From: Bin5 sp965207495
Lineage (GTDB): Bacteria; Chloroflexota; Anaerolineae; Caldilineales; Caldilineaceae
NCBI GenBank assembly: GCA_965207495.1
Contig: OZ242287.1
Span: 806,001 to 870,000, forward strand
Length of the DNA stretch: 64,000 bases
Direction: 5' to 3'
Position 1 is the first letter of the stretch. Every line of letters begins with the position of its first letter. Made by a program: the position numbers and the translations under genes. Below the pieces are notes generated by a model, which was not told the origin of the DNA, did no database searches, and was given only the letters and a program-made list of their open reading frames with translations. Shown piece by piece: positions 52,606 through 61,819 of the stretch.

Positions 52606-53595
52606 TTAATCCGCGACCGCCTCGCCGTAGACGTGAGGTGTGCTTGCCGCGTCCTCGTCAGTCTGCCCAGGCTGCGCGGGCGCGACGCCCTCGATGCCGT
52701 CGGCAGCCAGTACCGGTATCAGGGCGGCAATCGCACATTCGACCATCGAATCATCGGGCGGGCGGGTGGTGATGCGCTGGAGTAGAAGGCCCGGCGCAAT
52801 CAGTAGCCGCATCAGCGGGTTTTCGGCATGGTTGGCACTGAAGCGGATTATTTCGTAGGAGATCGCGGCAACCAGCGGGACGAGCATCAGGCGGGTGACA
52901 AAACGCAGAAGCAACGCCAGCCAGGGGTACTCGATCCCGGCAAAGGTGAGAGGGGCGAAAAGGAGGATACTGATCACGAGAACGTACAGAAGAAAGCTGG
53001 TCCCGCAGCGTACGTGCTGAACACTGTACTTCTGTACATTGTCAACCGTAAGTCGCGCGCCGTCCTCGTAGGCGTTGATCGCTTTGTGCTCGGCGCCGTG
53101 ATACGCGAACACGCGGCGAATGTCGGGCAGAAGGCTGATCGCCCACAGATAGACCACGAACAGAATCAGGCGGATGGCGCCTTCAGCCACGGCGTCGAGA
53201 TAGGGATTGTGTTCAAAAAAGCCGGCAAACCAGCGGCTGGCCAAAGTGGGAACCAGGAAAAAAATCGCCATCGCAAAGGCGAGACTCGCCGCTATCGTCG
53301 TCCACGCCACCGGGCCCGAAAACTCGACCTGCTCCTCGGCGTCATCCTCCTGCATCGCCACGTCCGCGCTCCACATCAACGCCCGCATGCCCAGGCCGAG
53401 CGCATCCCACAACAGGGCCAGCCCCCGGACAAACGGCCACTGCCCCCACTTGCGCGTATAGATCTTGGCCGTGAGCGGCTCCTCGTGGATGACGATCGTG
53501 CCCTGAGCGTTGCGCACGGCAATCGACATCGCCTTGCGGCCCCGCATCATCACGCCTTCAATAACAGCCTGGCCGCCGTAGAATTGTTTGCTCAC
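52606..53595 (-). CDS. DUF1385 membrane protein (YqhQ-like)
   Basis: The product is 329 aa. MSKQFYGGQAVIEGVMMRGR is the strongly conserved family start. Hydrophobic segments include TIAASLAFAMAIFFLVPTLA, ILFVVYLWAISLLPDI and YVLVISILLFAPLTF; the conserved YHGAEHKAINAYEDG lies between helices. Bacillus YqhQ is a relative of unproven function. The last 35 residues are acidic and variable. It converges on the tubulin-like operon, leaving 112 bases between stops. Confidence 0.9.
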   Translation of the reverse strand: MSKQFYGGQAVIEGVMMRGRKAMSIAVRNAQGTIVIHEEPLTAKIYTRKWGQWPFVRGLALLWDALGLGMRALMWSADVAMQEDDAEEQVEFSGPVAWTTIAASLAFAMAIFFLVPTLASRWFAGFFEHNPYLDAVAEGAIRLILFVVYLWAISLLPDIRRVFAYHGAEHKAINAYEDGARLTVDNVQKYSVQHVRCGTSFLLYVLVISILLFAPLTFAGIEYPWLALLLRFVTRLMLVPLVAAISYEIIRFSANHAENPLMRLLIAPGLLLQRITTRPPDDSMVECAIAALIPVLAADGIEGVAPAQPGQTDEDAASTPHVYGEAVAD

Positions 53596-53859
53596 AAGTC
53601 TCGCTCATTTGGCGAAGCGGCAGTGCAAAACCATCCCTCTTCAGAACCGGTTCGAAGGTGGTGGTTGCCCACTGCTGCCAAGGAAAATAACCAATAATGC
53701 CGCGTTCATCGACAGTTCGCGCCTGCATACAGCGAATGTGATTGTAGCACCGCAGTTTTGGAGGGAGCAAACCCTGAGTGATCCGGGGTGCATCCCAATG
53801 TGGGGGTGAACGCACGTATGTCTCCAGCTGCAACCTGGCCACCGTCAGTCCCAGTTCCA

Positions 53860-54060
53860 GTCTCGGGCAGATCAATCGGTTTAACTCTCTCCTCTCTCCT
53901 CTTCACTCTCTCCTCTTCACTCTCTCCTATTTTTTGGGCGTTCGGGCCTTCGGCCCTCCCTTGTGCAGGGGCTGCGCCCCCGCAACGCCCCGCCCTTGCT
54001 AGCCACCGTGTTCATTCTTCCCCAGCAAGGTGTCTAGAGCAAGGTGTCTAGCCAACAGTA
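53860..54060. repeat. Dispersed ~190-bp repeat (second copy)
   Basis: agatcaatcggtttaactct, then ctctcctcttcactctctcc, tttttgggcgttcgggcctt, cggccctcccttgtgcaggg, gctgcgcccccgcaacgccc and ccccagcaaggtgtctagag. It matches 14537-14745 in order, with a longer pyrimidine run here. No gene is seen within it. Confidence 0.65.
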
Positions 54061-54710
54061 TTCCCCCCAAACGGTCCGGGAGGGGCAGCCTTGTGCCTGC
54101 CCTGGCGCCTCACCCATCGTCGTCGCCATCCCCCAAAGGCCCGGCCTGGCGCCTGCCCTACGTCACTCCAAGATCCGTTCGGACACGCGGCATCTGCACG
54201 GCGACCGCAATCCGGAGGCCTCCCCGGGTGTCTCGCCCCCTTCTGTCGGCCCTGGCAAGTTCCTGGGTCCCGTTGAGAATCTACATCGAAGAGATTCTGT
54301 CTGCCCTATGTGTCCTTGGTGAATGGATCAGCTTTCGCCGTGAAGAGCACGAAGTTACACGAACCAGCTATCCCAAAAACAGTCCCGTAATCGGGAAGAA
54401 CGAGTCCCAAGACCGGCCCATCTGAACAAGACAGCCCCAGTAAGAAACCCCTAAACTGGACTGAGCGATCTTCCTGCGACCCCGATATGGCTAGTACCGC
54501 CAACTGGGCCGTTTCGTTTCTTAACATTCTTGGCAAAGGCAATGTCAACGGGACTTGAGGACTCCCGGCTTAACTGCAGTGTACGCTAGTCTCCGTGAGA
54601 CTGCGGGCAACGGCAGTTTATTGACAGCAGGAAATTCCTTACAGTATCATCACTTACACAACACATGCTTCCGTGTAGACCCAGCACGCGGATTTAAGGA
54701 GGATGAAAAA
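54061..54710. other. Gene-free intergenic stretch
   Basis: No frame with a ribosome binding site and coding character is seen. A minus-strand frame at 54306-54548 is open but looks like a chance frame. The segment 54300-54345 (ctgccctatgtgtccttggt) is another variant of the 'CGTGTCCTTGGTG' phrase repeat. The last bases (AAGGAGGATG) are the ribosome binding site of the next gene. Confidence 0.4.
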
Positions 54711-55967
54711 ATGGGACATGTCCGGATACGAATCTCCTTACTGTTGGTAGCCTCTCTTCTTCTGGCGGCCTGCAGCCTGGCGCCGCCCGCGCCGGTGGAC
54801 GAGCCCGCCCCGGCCGCTGCAGGTGCAGACGCAGAGAAAATCATCTACCTCGGCGCTGCCGTTAGCGAAACCGGTAAGTTTTCACGCGAAGGCAAGGACA
54901 CCCGCCAGGGATACGGCCTTTGGCTGGACTGGGTGAACAACGAATACGGCGGCATCAAGGTCGGCGACGAGCGCTACAAGGTCGAGCTGATCATGTACGA
55001 CGACGAGGGTGACCCCGATACGGCTGCCCGCCTGGTGGAAAAGCTGATCAACGAGGACCGCGTCGACTTCCTTCTGGGACCGTATAGCTCATTCCTGACC
55101 CAAAGCGCGAGCGCAATTGCCGAAAAGTACAACAAAATCATGATCGAGGGCAATGGCGCAGCTGAACCACTCTTTCAACGCGGCTTCAAGAACCTGTTCG
55201 CAGTGTTGACGCCGGCGGTAAACTATACCCGGTCTGCCTTGCAATTGCTGGCCGAGAAAGGCGCCAAATCGGTCGTCATCGCCTATGAGGACACCGCCTT
55301 CCCCACCAGTGTAGCCGACGGCGCCCAGCACTGGGCTGCCGAATATGGGCTCGAAGTATTGGGCGTCGAGACCTACCCGGTGAACGTGGCCGATGTCAGC
55401 GGCATCATGTCAAAATTCAAGGAGTTGGAACCCGACATTTTTGTGGGAGGCGGCCACTTTAATGACGCCGTCCTCTTCATTCGGGCTGCCAAAGAGCTGG
55501 ACTTCAACCCCAAGGCGATGGTGATCACCGTCGGCCCCAGCAATCCGAAACTGATCGACGAGGTCGGCGCAGATTCCGAATATGTCCTCGGCCCGACGCA
55601 GTGGGAGGCGTCGATGAGCTACGCCGACGACTACTTCGGCACCGCCGCCGAGTACGCGGCCCGCTATGAGAAACTGTGGGGCGAGCCGCCCACCTACCAG
55701 GCCGCGGAATCGACCGCCACCGCGCTGGCCCTGCACATCGCCATTGAGCAGGCTGCCTCGCTGGACACCGATGACGTACGCACCGCCCTTCGTAACCTTG
55801 ACGTGGTCACCTTCTACGGACCCATCAATTTCGACGCAGAGGGCCGCAATGCCGGCAAACCGATGGGAGCAATTCAGATCCAGAACGGAGAGATTCTGGT
55901 TGTGGCGCCGACCAACGCCGCGGTTACCGAGTTGAACTACCCGGCGCCGGCCTGGAAAGATCGCTGA
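54711..55967 (+). CDS. livJ: Branched-chain amino acid ABC transporter, substrate-binding lipoprotein
   Basis: The product is 418 aa. ATG 54711 follows AAGGAGG; a longer frame upstream is not needed. The lipoprotein signal ISLLLVASLLLAAC is followed by a Pro/Ala linker. The periplasmic-binding fold of the Leu/Ile/Val family is clear: IIYLGAAVSETGKFSREGKD, QGYGLWLDWVNNEYGGIKVG, and LVEKLINEDRVDFLLGPYSS. It captures amino acids or related amides outside the membrane and delivers them to the LivHM channel encoded next. The exact ligand cannot be read from sequence. Confidence 0.9.
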   Translation: MGHVRIRISLLLVASLLLAACSLAPPAPVDEPAPAAAGADAEKIIYLGAAVSETGKFSREGKDTRQGYGLWLDWVNNEYGGIKVGDERYKVELIMYDDEGDPDTAARLVEKLINEDRVDFLLGPYSSFLTQSASAIAEKYNKIMIEGNGAAEPLFQRGFKNLFAVLTPAVNYTRSALQLLAEKGAKSVVIAYEDTAFPTSVADGAQHWAAEYGLEVLGVETYPVNVADVSGIMSKFKELEPDIFVGGGHFNDAVLFIRAAKELDFNPKAMVITVGPSNPKLIDEVGADSEYVLGPTQWEASMSYADDYFGTAAEYAARYEKLWGEPPTYQAAESTATALALHIAIEQAASLDTDDVRTALRNLDVVTFYGPINFDAEGRNAGKPMGAIQIQNGEILVVAPTNAAVTELNYPAPAWKDR

Positions 55968-56107
55968 TCGAGAGGTGTGAGCCCAAAGGAGTGAATTTGG
56001 CCGCTGCTGAATCCAGCGGTTTGGACACGTAGAAATGGCCAAATAAAGAGAGGGATAATTTCTCCCTCCTCACTCCTGGCGCTCCTCAGCTCCCGCAGCT
56101 TACGCCT

Positions 56108-56998
56108 ATGGACCAACTATTGCAGGCTCTTGTCAGTGGGCTGTTGCTCGGCGGATTCTACGCGGTCATGGTACTGGGGTTTTCCGTGATCTGGGGCGTC
56201 ATGGGCGTGATCAACCTGGCGCACGGTGAATTCCTGATGATCGGCGCCTACCTGGCCTGGGGTCTGTCCCGTCTGTTCGGATTGGACCCGTTCGCCTCGC
56301 TGGTGCTGATTCTGCCCCTGATGTTTCTGGTCGGCTATCTCTTGCAGATCGTTCTTATCAACCGCATCGTCGAGCGCCCCCACCTGATGACGCTGCTCGT
56401 CACCTTCGGCGTCTCGATCGCGCTCGCCAATCTTTTCAAAATCCTCTTCACATCGGACCCGCGCAATGTAGCCGTAGCCTACAACGGCTCCGTGCAACTG
56501 GCAGGGGTCACCTTCCCGATCGTCAAATCCATCATCTTCGGCGCAGCCCTGTTGATCATGGTCTGCCTGCACCTCTTCCTGCAGCGCAGCCGTCTGGGCA
56601 AATCGATCCGCGCCGCGGCCCAGAACAAGACTGCTGCCCGCATCGTCGGCGTCGACATCAACCGCGTCTACGCCATCACCGCCGGTATCTGCATCGCCCT
56701 CACCGCCGCCGCCGGCGCCATGCTCAGCCCCACGCAGGCGATCTTCCCGTTCATGGGCCCTCCCTTCACCCTGAAAGCGGTCACGATCACCGCTCTCGGC
56801 GGCCTGGGGCGGATCCCCGGCGCGCTGATGGGCGGCATGGTTCTCGGCATCACCGAGATTTTCGTCTCCACCTATGTGGAAGGCATCGGCACCAATCTGG
56901 GTGTCGCGACCAGCTTCGTCCTCCTGGTACTGATCCTGATAGTGCGACCCCAGGGAATAATGGGCGGTCTGCGTCCGCTCGAGCCGGAGGCCGAGTGA
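56108..56998 (+). CDS. livH: Branched-chain amino acid ABC transporter permease LivH
   Basis: The product is 296 aa. The N-terminus LLQALVSGLLLGGFYAVMVL and GVINLAHGEFLMIGAYLAWG are LivH signatures. About eight hydrophobic segments are present. The coupling region NKTAARIVGVDINRVYAITA and the ending TSFVLLVLILIVRPQGIMGG are typical. It forms the membrane channel with LivM. Its stop overlaps the next start (TGATG). No clear Shine-Dalgarno precedes the ATG. Confidence 0.93.
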   Translation: MDQLLQALVSGLLLGGFYAVMVLGFSVIWGVMGVINLAHGEFLMIGAYLAWGLSRLFGLDPFASLVLILPLMFLVGYLLQIVLINRIVERPHLMTLLVTFGVSIALANLFKILFTSDPRNVAVAYNGSVQLAGVTFPIVKSIIFGAALLIMVCLHLFLQRSRLGKSIRAAAQNKTAARIVGVDINRVYAITAGICIALTAAAGAMLSPTQAIFPFMGPPFTLKAVTITALGGLGRIPGALMGGMVLGITEIFVSTYVEGIGTNLGVATSFVLLVLILIVRPQGIMGGLRPLEPEAE

Positions 56999-58056
56999 TG
57001 GCAACAGAACGAACCCAAGAGGAGAGCGAGGAGAAAGTAAAGCGAAAATCGCTCATCGCGATCCCCGCGCCTGTTCACTCGCTCCTCGCCGGCTGGGCTG
57101 GGCTGGTGCTCTGGCTGCTGTTGCTGCTCCTGTTGGCCCTGTACCCATACACCGGCGTCTCCAGCGTAGCCCTCTTCGTCGGCAGCCAGATCTTCGTGCT
57201 GGTGACCCTCGCCTCCAACTGGAATCTGATCGGCGGCATGACCGGTTACGTCGATTTCGGACACGCCGTCTTCTTTGGCATCGGCGCCTATATAATGGGC
57301 ATCCTCGTGACCGGCAGCCCCCTCCTGATCTCGCCGGAATGGGGCTTCTGGCAAGCCCTGCCGGCCAGCGGGGTCGCCGCGGCCCTATTCGCCCTCCTGA
57401 TCGGCCTGCCCACCCTACGTCTGAAAGGACCCTACTTCTCCATCGCCATGCTCGGCACGCTGGTGGCGATGCGCGAGATCGCGCGCGTGCTGCGCCCGTT
57501 TACCGGCGGCGGCGTTGGCCTGAACCTGCCGCCGCTCCTCAACCGTTTGGGCGACTACTACCTGATGTTAGCCGTTATGGGCCTGGTCGTGTCGATCATC
57601 TGGTGGATTCAGCGCAGTGAGTTCGGGCAGAGCCTGATCGCCATCCGCGAGGACGAGATCGGCGCAGAAATGCGCGGCATCAACACAACCCTCCACAAGA
57701 TCGTCGCCTTTATGATCGCCGCCTTCTTCACCGGAATCGTCGGCGGCTTCTGGGCCTGGCAGAATACCTACATCGATCCGGATGTGGTCTTCGTCGAAGC
57801 ACGCACCGTCGAAATGGTGATGATGTCGATGCTGGGCGGCCTGGGCACGGTTTGGGGGCCGCCTCTCGGCGCCGTCGTCATCTACTTTCTGCAGGACCTC
57901 CTCTGGGGCAGCCTGTTCGGCGTCCATCTGATGGCGCTTGGCGTGCTGCTGGTCGTGATTGTGCTGTTCATGCCCGAGGGCATCCTCGGCACGTTGGGAG
58001 ACCGCAGCAGCACATCGCTTGGACGGCTCCTCAGCCGCGTTGGCAGGAGCAAGTAG
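56998..58056 (+). CDS. livM: Branched-chain amino acid ABC transporter permease LivM
   Basis: The product is about 352 aa; the ATG overlaps the livH stop. After a charged start (MATERTQEESEEKVKRKS) come around ten hydrophobic segments. NWNLIGGMTGYVDFGHAVFF and LPTLRLKGPYFSIAMLGTLV are LivM hallmarks; SLIAIREDEIGAEMRGINTT is the ATPase-coupling loop. It pairs with LivH. Confidence 0.93.
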   Translation: MATERTQEESEEKVKRKSLIAIPAPVHSLLAGWAGLVLWLLLLLLLALYPYTGVSSVALFVGSQIFVLVTLASNWNLIGGMTGYVDFGHAVFFGIGAYIMGILVTGSPLLISPEWGFWQALPASGVAAALFALLIGLPTLRLKGPYFSIAMLGTLVAMREIARVLRPFTGGGVGLNLPPLLNRLGDYYLMLAVMGLVVSIIWWIQRSEFGQSLIAIREDEIGAEMRGINTTLHKIVAFMIAAFFTGIVGGFWAWQNTYIDPDVVFVEARTVEMVMMSMLGGLGTVWGPPLGAVVIYFLQDLLWGSLFGVHLMALGVLLVVIVLFMPEGILGTLGDRSSTSLGRLLSRVGRSK

Positions 58057-58098
58057 TGGATTCAGTAAGGCATTTTCTACCAGCCGCAAACCGCGACC

Positions 58099-58848
58099 AT
58101 GGCCTCTGACCAACAGCCCCTGCTGGAGGGGCATACCGTTTCCAAAAACTTCGGCGGGCTGGCCGCTGTCAACAACGTCGACTTCGCCATTTATCCGGGC
58201 GAAATCGTCGGCCTGATCGGTCCCAACGGCAGCGGCAAGACAACCCTCTTCGACTGCCTGAGCCGTTTGCAGAACATCGACAGCGGCAAGGTGTTTTTCA
58301 AGGGCCGGGACGTGACGCGGGCGCGCCCCTATCAGGTCGCCAGAATGGGGCTGACGCGCACCTTCCAGTCGGTGCGCGTCTATCGCAAAATGACCGTTCA
58401 CCGCAACATGTTGATCAGTCACCAGTGGCGGGATACTTCGATCCTGCGCATGCTCCAACCCAGCCGTGTCAGCACCGCACAACGCGCCCATCAGCTGCTC
58501 GACTTTCTCCAGATCGGGCATTTGGCCGACGAGGAGGCGGGCCACCTGTCCGGCGGACAGCGCCGCCTGCTGGAGATCGGAATGGCCCTGATGCCCGACC
58601 CGGACATCCTGCTTCTGGACGAAGCAACCTCAGGTGTGAATCCAACCCTGATAGAAACGATAAAGGATCGCATCCGCACCCTTAACGAGCAGGGCAAGAC
58701 CTTCCTCCTGATCGAGCATAACATCAACTTCATTGCCGATCTCTGCAGCCGCGTCTACGTACTCAACTACGGCGAAAAGCTGGCCGAAGGCACGCCCCAG
58801 GAAATCCTGCAAAACGAAGCCGTTATAGACGCCTACTTCGGAGCCTGA
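58099..58848 (+). CDS. livG: Branched-chain amino acid ABC transporter ATPase LivG
   Basis: The product is 249 aa. Walker A is LIGPNGSGKTTLFDCLSRLQ; the ABC signature LSGGQRRLLEIGMALM is followed by Walker B PDILLLDEATSGVNP. The switch His is in LLIEHNINFIADLC. One of two ATPases powering the LivHM channel. It starts 42 bases after livM. Confidence 0.93.
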   Translation: MASDQQPLLEGHTVSKNFGGLAAVNNVDFAIYPGEIVGLIGPNGSGKTTLFDCLSRLQNIDSGKVFFKGRDVTRARPYQVARMGLTRTFQSVRVYRKMTVHRNMLISHQWRDTSILRMLQPSRVSTAQRAHQLLDFLQIGHLADEEAGHLSGGQRRLLEIGMALMPDPDILLLDEATSGVNPTLIETIKDRIRTLNEQGKTFLLIEHNINFIADLCSRVYVLNYGEKLAEGTPQEILQNEAVIDAYFGA

Positions 58849-58884
58849 TACCAGCAACTGATGCCCTGTCACCTGTAGCCATTC

Positions 58885-58935
58885 CCTTGTCACCGAAGTC
58901 ACTGACCTCTGACCACTAGCAACTGACCACTACCA
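58885..58935. repeat. ACTGACCACT repeat between livG and livF
   Basis: ccttgtcaccgaagtcactg, then acctctgaccactagcaact, then gaccactacc. The same phrases occur at 5161, 5735, 11905, 13240 and 38955. Here the repeat interrupts an otherwise compact operon. Confidence 0.6.
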
Positions 58936-59658
58936 ATGTCTGCCCCGCTTCTCACCGTTGACGACGTCTACGCCGGCTATCAGGATTTCGATATCCTGAA
59001 AGGCGTTTCGCTCGTCGTGCATCCCGGCGAGATCGTCTGTGTCATCGGCCCCAACGGCGCCGGCAAATCGACCGTCTTCAAGGCGATATACGGCTTTGTC
59101 GGGGTGCGTCTGGGCGCCGTCCACTTCGACGGGCAGGAGATCACCAATGCCCGCCCCCAGGATGTCCTCAGCGCCGGCATCTCCATCGTCCCCCAACTGC
59201 GCAGCGTCTTTCCGCAGATGACGGTCATGGAAAACCTGGAAATGGGCATGTATCTCGAAGACGACAAGTCGCGCATCCACCAGCGCATCCAATACATCTT
59301 TGAGCTGTTCCCGCGCCTGGCCGAGCGGCGCAGCCAGATGGCCGGCACCATGTCCGGCGGTGAACAGCGCATGCTCGAAATCGGCCGCGCCCTGATGCTG
59401 GAACCCAAAATCGTCATGATGGACGAACCCAGCGCCGGCCTCTCCCCGCTGATCACCCGCATGATCTTCGAAAACATCCGGCGCCTCAACCAGGAGATCG
59501 GTCTCACGGTCCTCATGATCGAACAGAACGCCCGCCAGGGCCTCGAAGCCAGCCACCGCGGCTACGTGCTCGAGCTGGGCCGCAACGCCTACGAGGGCGA
59601 GGCCCAGGCCCTGCTCGACAACCGCGATGTGCGAAGGGCGTTCTTGGGCGGATCCTGA
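58936..59658 (+). CDS. livF: Branched-chain amino acid ABC transporter ATPase LivF
   Basis: The product is 240 aa. Walker A is CVIGPNGAGKSTVFKAIYGF; the signature MSGGEQRMLEIGRALM is followed by Walker B PKIVMMDEPSAGLSP. SIVPQLRSVFPQMTVMENLE is characteristic of LivF. It completes the five-gene transporter livJHMGF that begins at 54711. Confidence 0.93.
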   Translation: MSAPLLTVDDVYAGYQDFDILKGVSLVVHPGEIVCVIGPNGAGKSTVFKAIYGFVGVRLGAVHFDGQEITNARPQDVLSAGISIVPQLRSVFPQMTVMENLEMGMYLEDDKSRIHQRIQYIFELFPRLAERRSQMAGTMSGGEQRMLEIGRALMLEPKIVMMDEPSAGLSPLITRMIFENIRRLNQEIGLTVLMIEQNARQGLEASHRGYVLELGRNAYEGEAQALLDNRDVRRAFLGGS

Positions 59659-59858
59659 TTCACGTTTCTGTAACAAGCTGAACGGAAGCAAGCCGGTGTA
59701 GCGTTGGGGACATCAGCGCTGTCGGGCACCAGACGCGTAGCCTCATTGACGGACACCTGGAAGAATGAAATGGAGGCGAACCGGCTGGTGTATAATATGC
59801 ATGCGCAACATGGTATCAGCGCAGATGGAATACGTATTTGGGCGAGGGGGTCTCCGAA

Positions 59859-60221
59859 ATGAGAGGACAATCCAAGAAGGCTCTAAGCAGAGTTGAAGAA
59901 GCAATTGCCAATTATGACGCTGCAATACGCATCGATCCAGAAGATGCTGAAGTTTACTTTAAGCGAGGGTTGGCCAGAAAAGCTCTTGGGCAACTCGCAC
60001 TGGCCAAGAACGATTTTAGGTGTGCGCAATCGCTGGCGCAAAAGCAGGGGCTTGCAGAACTTTCCTTTTCCATAAATCGGGAATTGGACCAGTTTAACAA
60101 AGAACCATTTAAGGTAGAGCCGTATTCGAGCAAGTACGCCCCCGGTGTTGATTCTGACAAACTGAAGGATTTACTCCACGACCTTGATGACGAACTGTTC
60201 ATCAGGAAAAACGCGACATGA
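59859..60221 (+). CDS. Small TPR-containing protein
   Basis: The product is about 120 aa from ATG 59859; a TTG at 59838 is an alternative. ANYDAAIRIDPEDAEVYFKR followed by GLARKALGQLALAKNDFRCA forms one to two tetratricopeptide units. The C-terminus is acidic (DSDKLKDLLHDLDDELFIRK). Its stop overlaps the ATG of the VapC remnant. Function is unknown. Confidence 0.65.
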   Translation: MRGQSKKALSRVEEAIANYDAAIRIDPEDAEVYFKRGLARKALGQLALAKNDFRCAQSLAQKQGLAELSFSINRELDQFNKEPFKVEPYSSKYAPGVDSDKLKDLLHDLDDELFIRKNAT

Positions 60222-60334
60222 CGGTGCCAGATGCCCACATTGCTGCACTTGCCATTGAACACCAAGCCGTTGTACCTTTCCACGATGCTGACTTCGCACG
60301 ATTCCCAAATCTCCAGTGTCAAAACCCTCTTTGA
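60218..60334 (+). pseudogene. C-terminal remnant of a VapC-type PIN toxin
   Basis: The 38 codons read MTVPDAHIAALAIEHQAVVP, then FHDADFARFPNLQCQNPL. This matches the end of PIN-domain toxins, where a conserved DAHLAALAIEHG...D.DFARFPGL segment supplies two active-site aspartates. The N-terminal two-thirds of the domain are absent. The ATG overlaps the TPR stop, so the fragment could still be translated. Confidence 0.7.
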
Positions 60335-60697
60335 CGTTTTCCCTGACTCCAGCAGTTTGGTCGCTTGACGGCAGCCTGATAATTTGACAACCGACAACCA
60401 ACAGCTCAGACAATCAGACGGTCCGTGTGTAATCTCTATATCATGAGCCTACGATAACCAACCGTCCATCTCTACGCGCCCCCTCATCATCACATCCGGT
60501 TCACCCCGAAAGACGGTTCGTCTCCGACGAAATTCAAGCCTGTTACTCTGGAGATAAGTGCTTTGGAGCTGCTCCGAATCGGGTACGCGCCCGCCCTTCT
60601 GTGGTGTCTGGCGCCCCGGTTACGGAGTTTGACACACCAAGTTGCCGTACTAGAATTCTCCCTAGAAAGGAGTTTCATTTAAGAAACTATAGTACCC
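60335..60697. other. Gene-free intergenic stretch
   Basis: About 360 bases between the VapC remnant and thyX. No convincing gene, hairpin or promoter is seen. GAAAGGAG lies about 30 bases upstream of the proposed thyX start, which is further than usual. Confidence 0.4.
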
Positions 60698-61783
60698 ATG
60701 AACATCGAACTCGTAGCCTACTCCCAAGCCAATCCCGCCCTCGACCCTGCCGACCTGCTCGAAATGAGCGACCTGGCAACGATCTGGAACGGCGCCAGCA
60801 CCTATCCCGATAATGTGATCGAGTATGCAGGCCGCGTCTGCTATCGCAGCACACACCGCATGGGCACCGCGCCGCGCTTTATCGTCAGTCGCGTCAGAGA
60901 AGGCCACGAGGATATCATCGAGCACATCGTGGCCACCGTGCGCGTGCGCAACAGTGAAGAGCCGCTCCGCTGGCGTATGCTCAACCGCCACTGCGAGGTC
61001 ACCCAGGAAGCCGACGGCAGCTGGCTCGTCAGCGCCAACACCCGCGTCTGGCTGGACTTCTTCCGCAATGGCATCGGACTGCAGGCGCTGCCGTTTCTGA
61101 ATTCGATTGCGCCCAAAGTCTACGCCGAATTCGCCGCCGACATCCCAAGTGGTAACGGTAAGCAGGCCCCAGAATCTCCTGCCATCCCGCCTTCCATGCC
61201 CGCGCTCGATATAGACACAACGTGCCTGCGCCCGCGTGAAGAAGGACCTCTGCGGGTGACGCTTCTCGCCTTCACTCAGCCCGGGATCGACGATGCTGAA
61301 GCCCAGCTCCATCATGGGTCGGCTACCTTTTTCTTCGAAGGGATCAGCCGCGCCTGTACCCATCAACTGGTGCGTCACCGCCTGGCCAGCTTCAGCCAGG
61401 AGAGTCAGAGGTACGTCGATTTGAGCAAAGGCGAGTGGAGCGCGGTTGTTCCCCCTGCCATTCAGGGAAATGAAGAAGCCGAGGCCAAACTGAGTGAAGC
61501 CTGGGACTATCTCCAGCAGACTTATCAGGAGTTACGGCAGATGGGCATCCGCAAAGAGGACGCCCGTTTTCTCCTGCCTAACGCAGCCGAGACCCGCATC
61601 GTCACCAGCATGAACTTCGCCGCCTGGAGCCACTTCCTCTGGCTGCGCGCCGTCGACAAAGCCGCCCAGTGGGAGATTCGCCGCCTCGGCCAACTCGTGC
61701 TGGAAATGCTCTACGCCGTCGCTCCCGACGTCTTCCAGGAACACTGGAACGTATACCGGGAGAAGTTCCCCGCGTCCACGTAG
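60698..61783 (+). CDS. thyX: Flavin-dependent thymidylate synthase, long form
   Basis: The product is 361 aa, against about 220-250 for typical ThyX. The catalytic motif RHRLASFSQESQRYVDLSKG matches RHRxxSxxxxSxRY. FFEGISRACTHQLV precedes it, and AAETRIVTSMNFAAWSHFLW follows. The N-terminal half contains a second partial ThyX-like segment (GRVCYRSTHRMGTAP, then GHEDIIEHIVATVRVR) separated from the catalytic half by about 130 residues. It makes dTMP from dUMP with FAD, NADPH and methylene-tetrahydrofolate. No thyA is present in the window. Confidence 0.9.
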   Translation: MNIELVAYSQANPALDPADLLEMSDLATIWNGASTYPDNVIEYAGRVCYRSTHRMGTAPRFIVSRVREGHEDIIEHIVATVRVRNSEEPLRWRMLNRHCEVTQEADGSWLVSANTRVWLDFFRNGIGLQALPFLNSIAPKVYAEFAADIPSGNGKQAPESPAIPPSMPALDIDTTCLRPREEGPLRVTLLAFTQPGIDDAEAQLHHGSATFFFEGISRACTHQLVRHRLASFSQESQRYVDLSKGEWSAVVPPAIQGNEEAEAKLSEAWDYLQQTYQELRQMGIRKEDARFLLPNAAETRIVTSMNFAAWSHFLWLRAVDKAAQWEIRRLGQLVLEMLYAVAPDVFQEHWNVYREKFPAST

Positions 61784-61819
61784 CCGCTCTGGGCACCCTT
61801 CAATGATCCCCTGCCCGTA

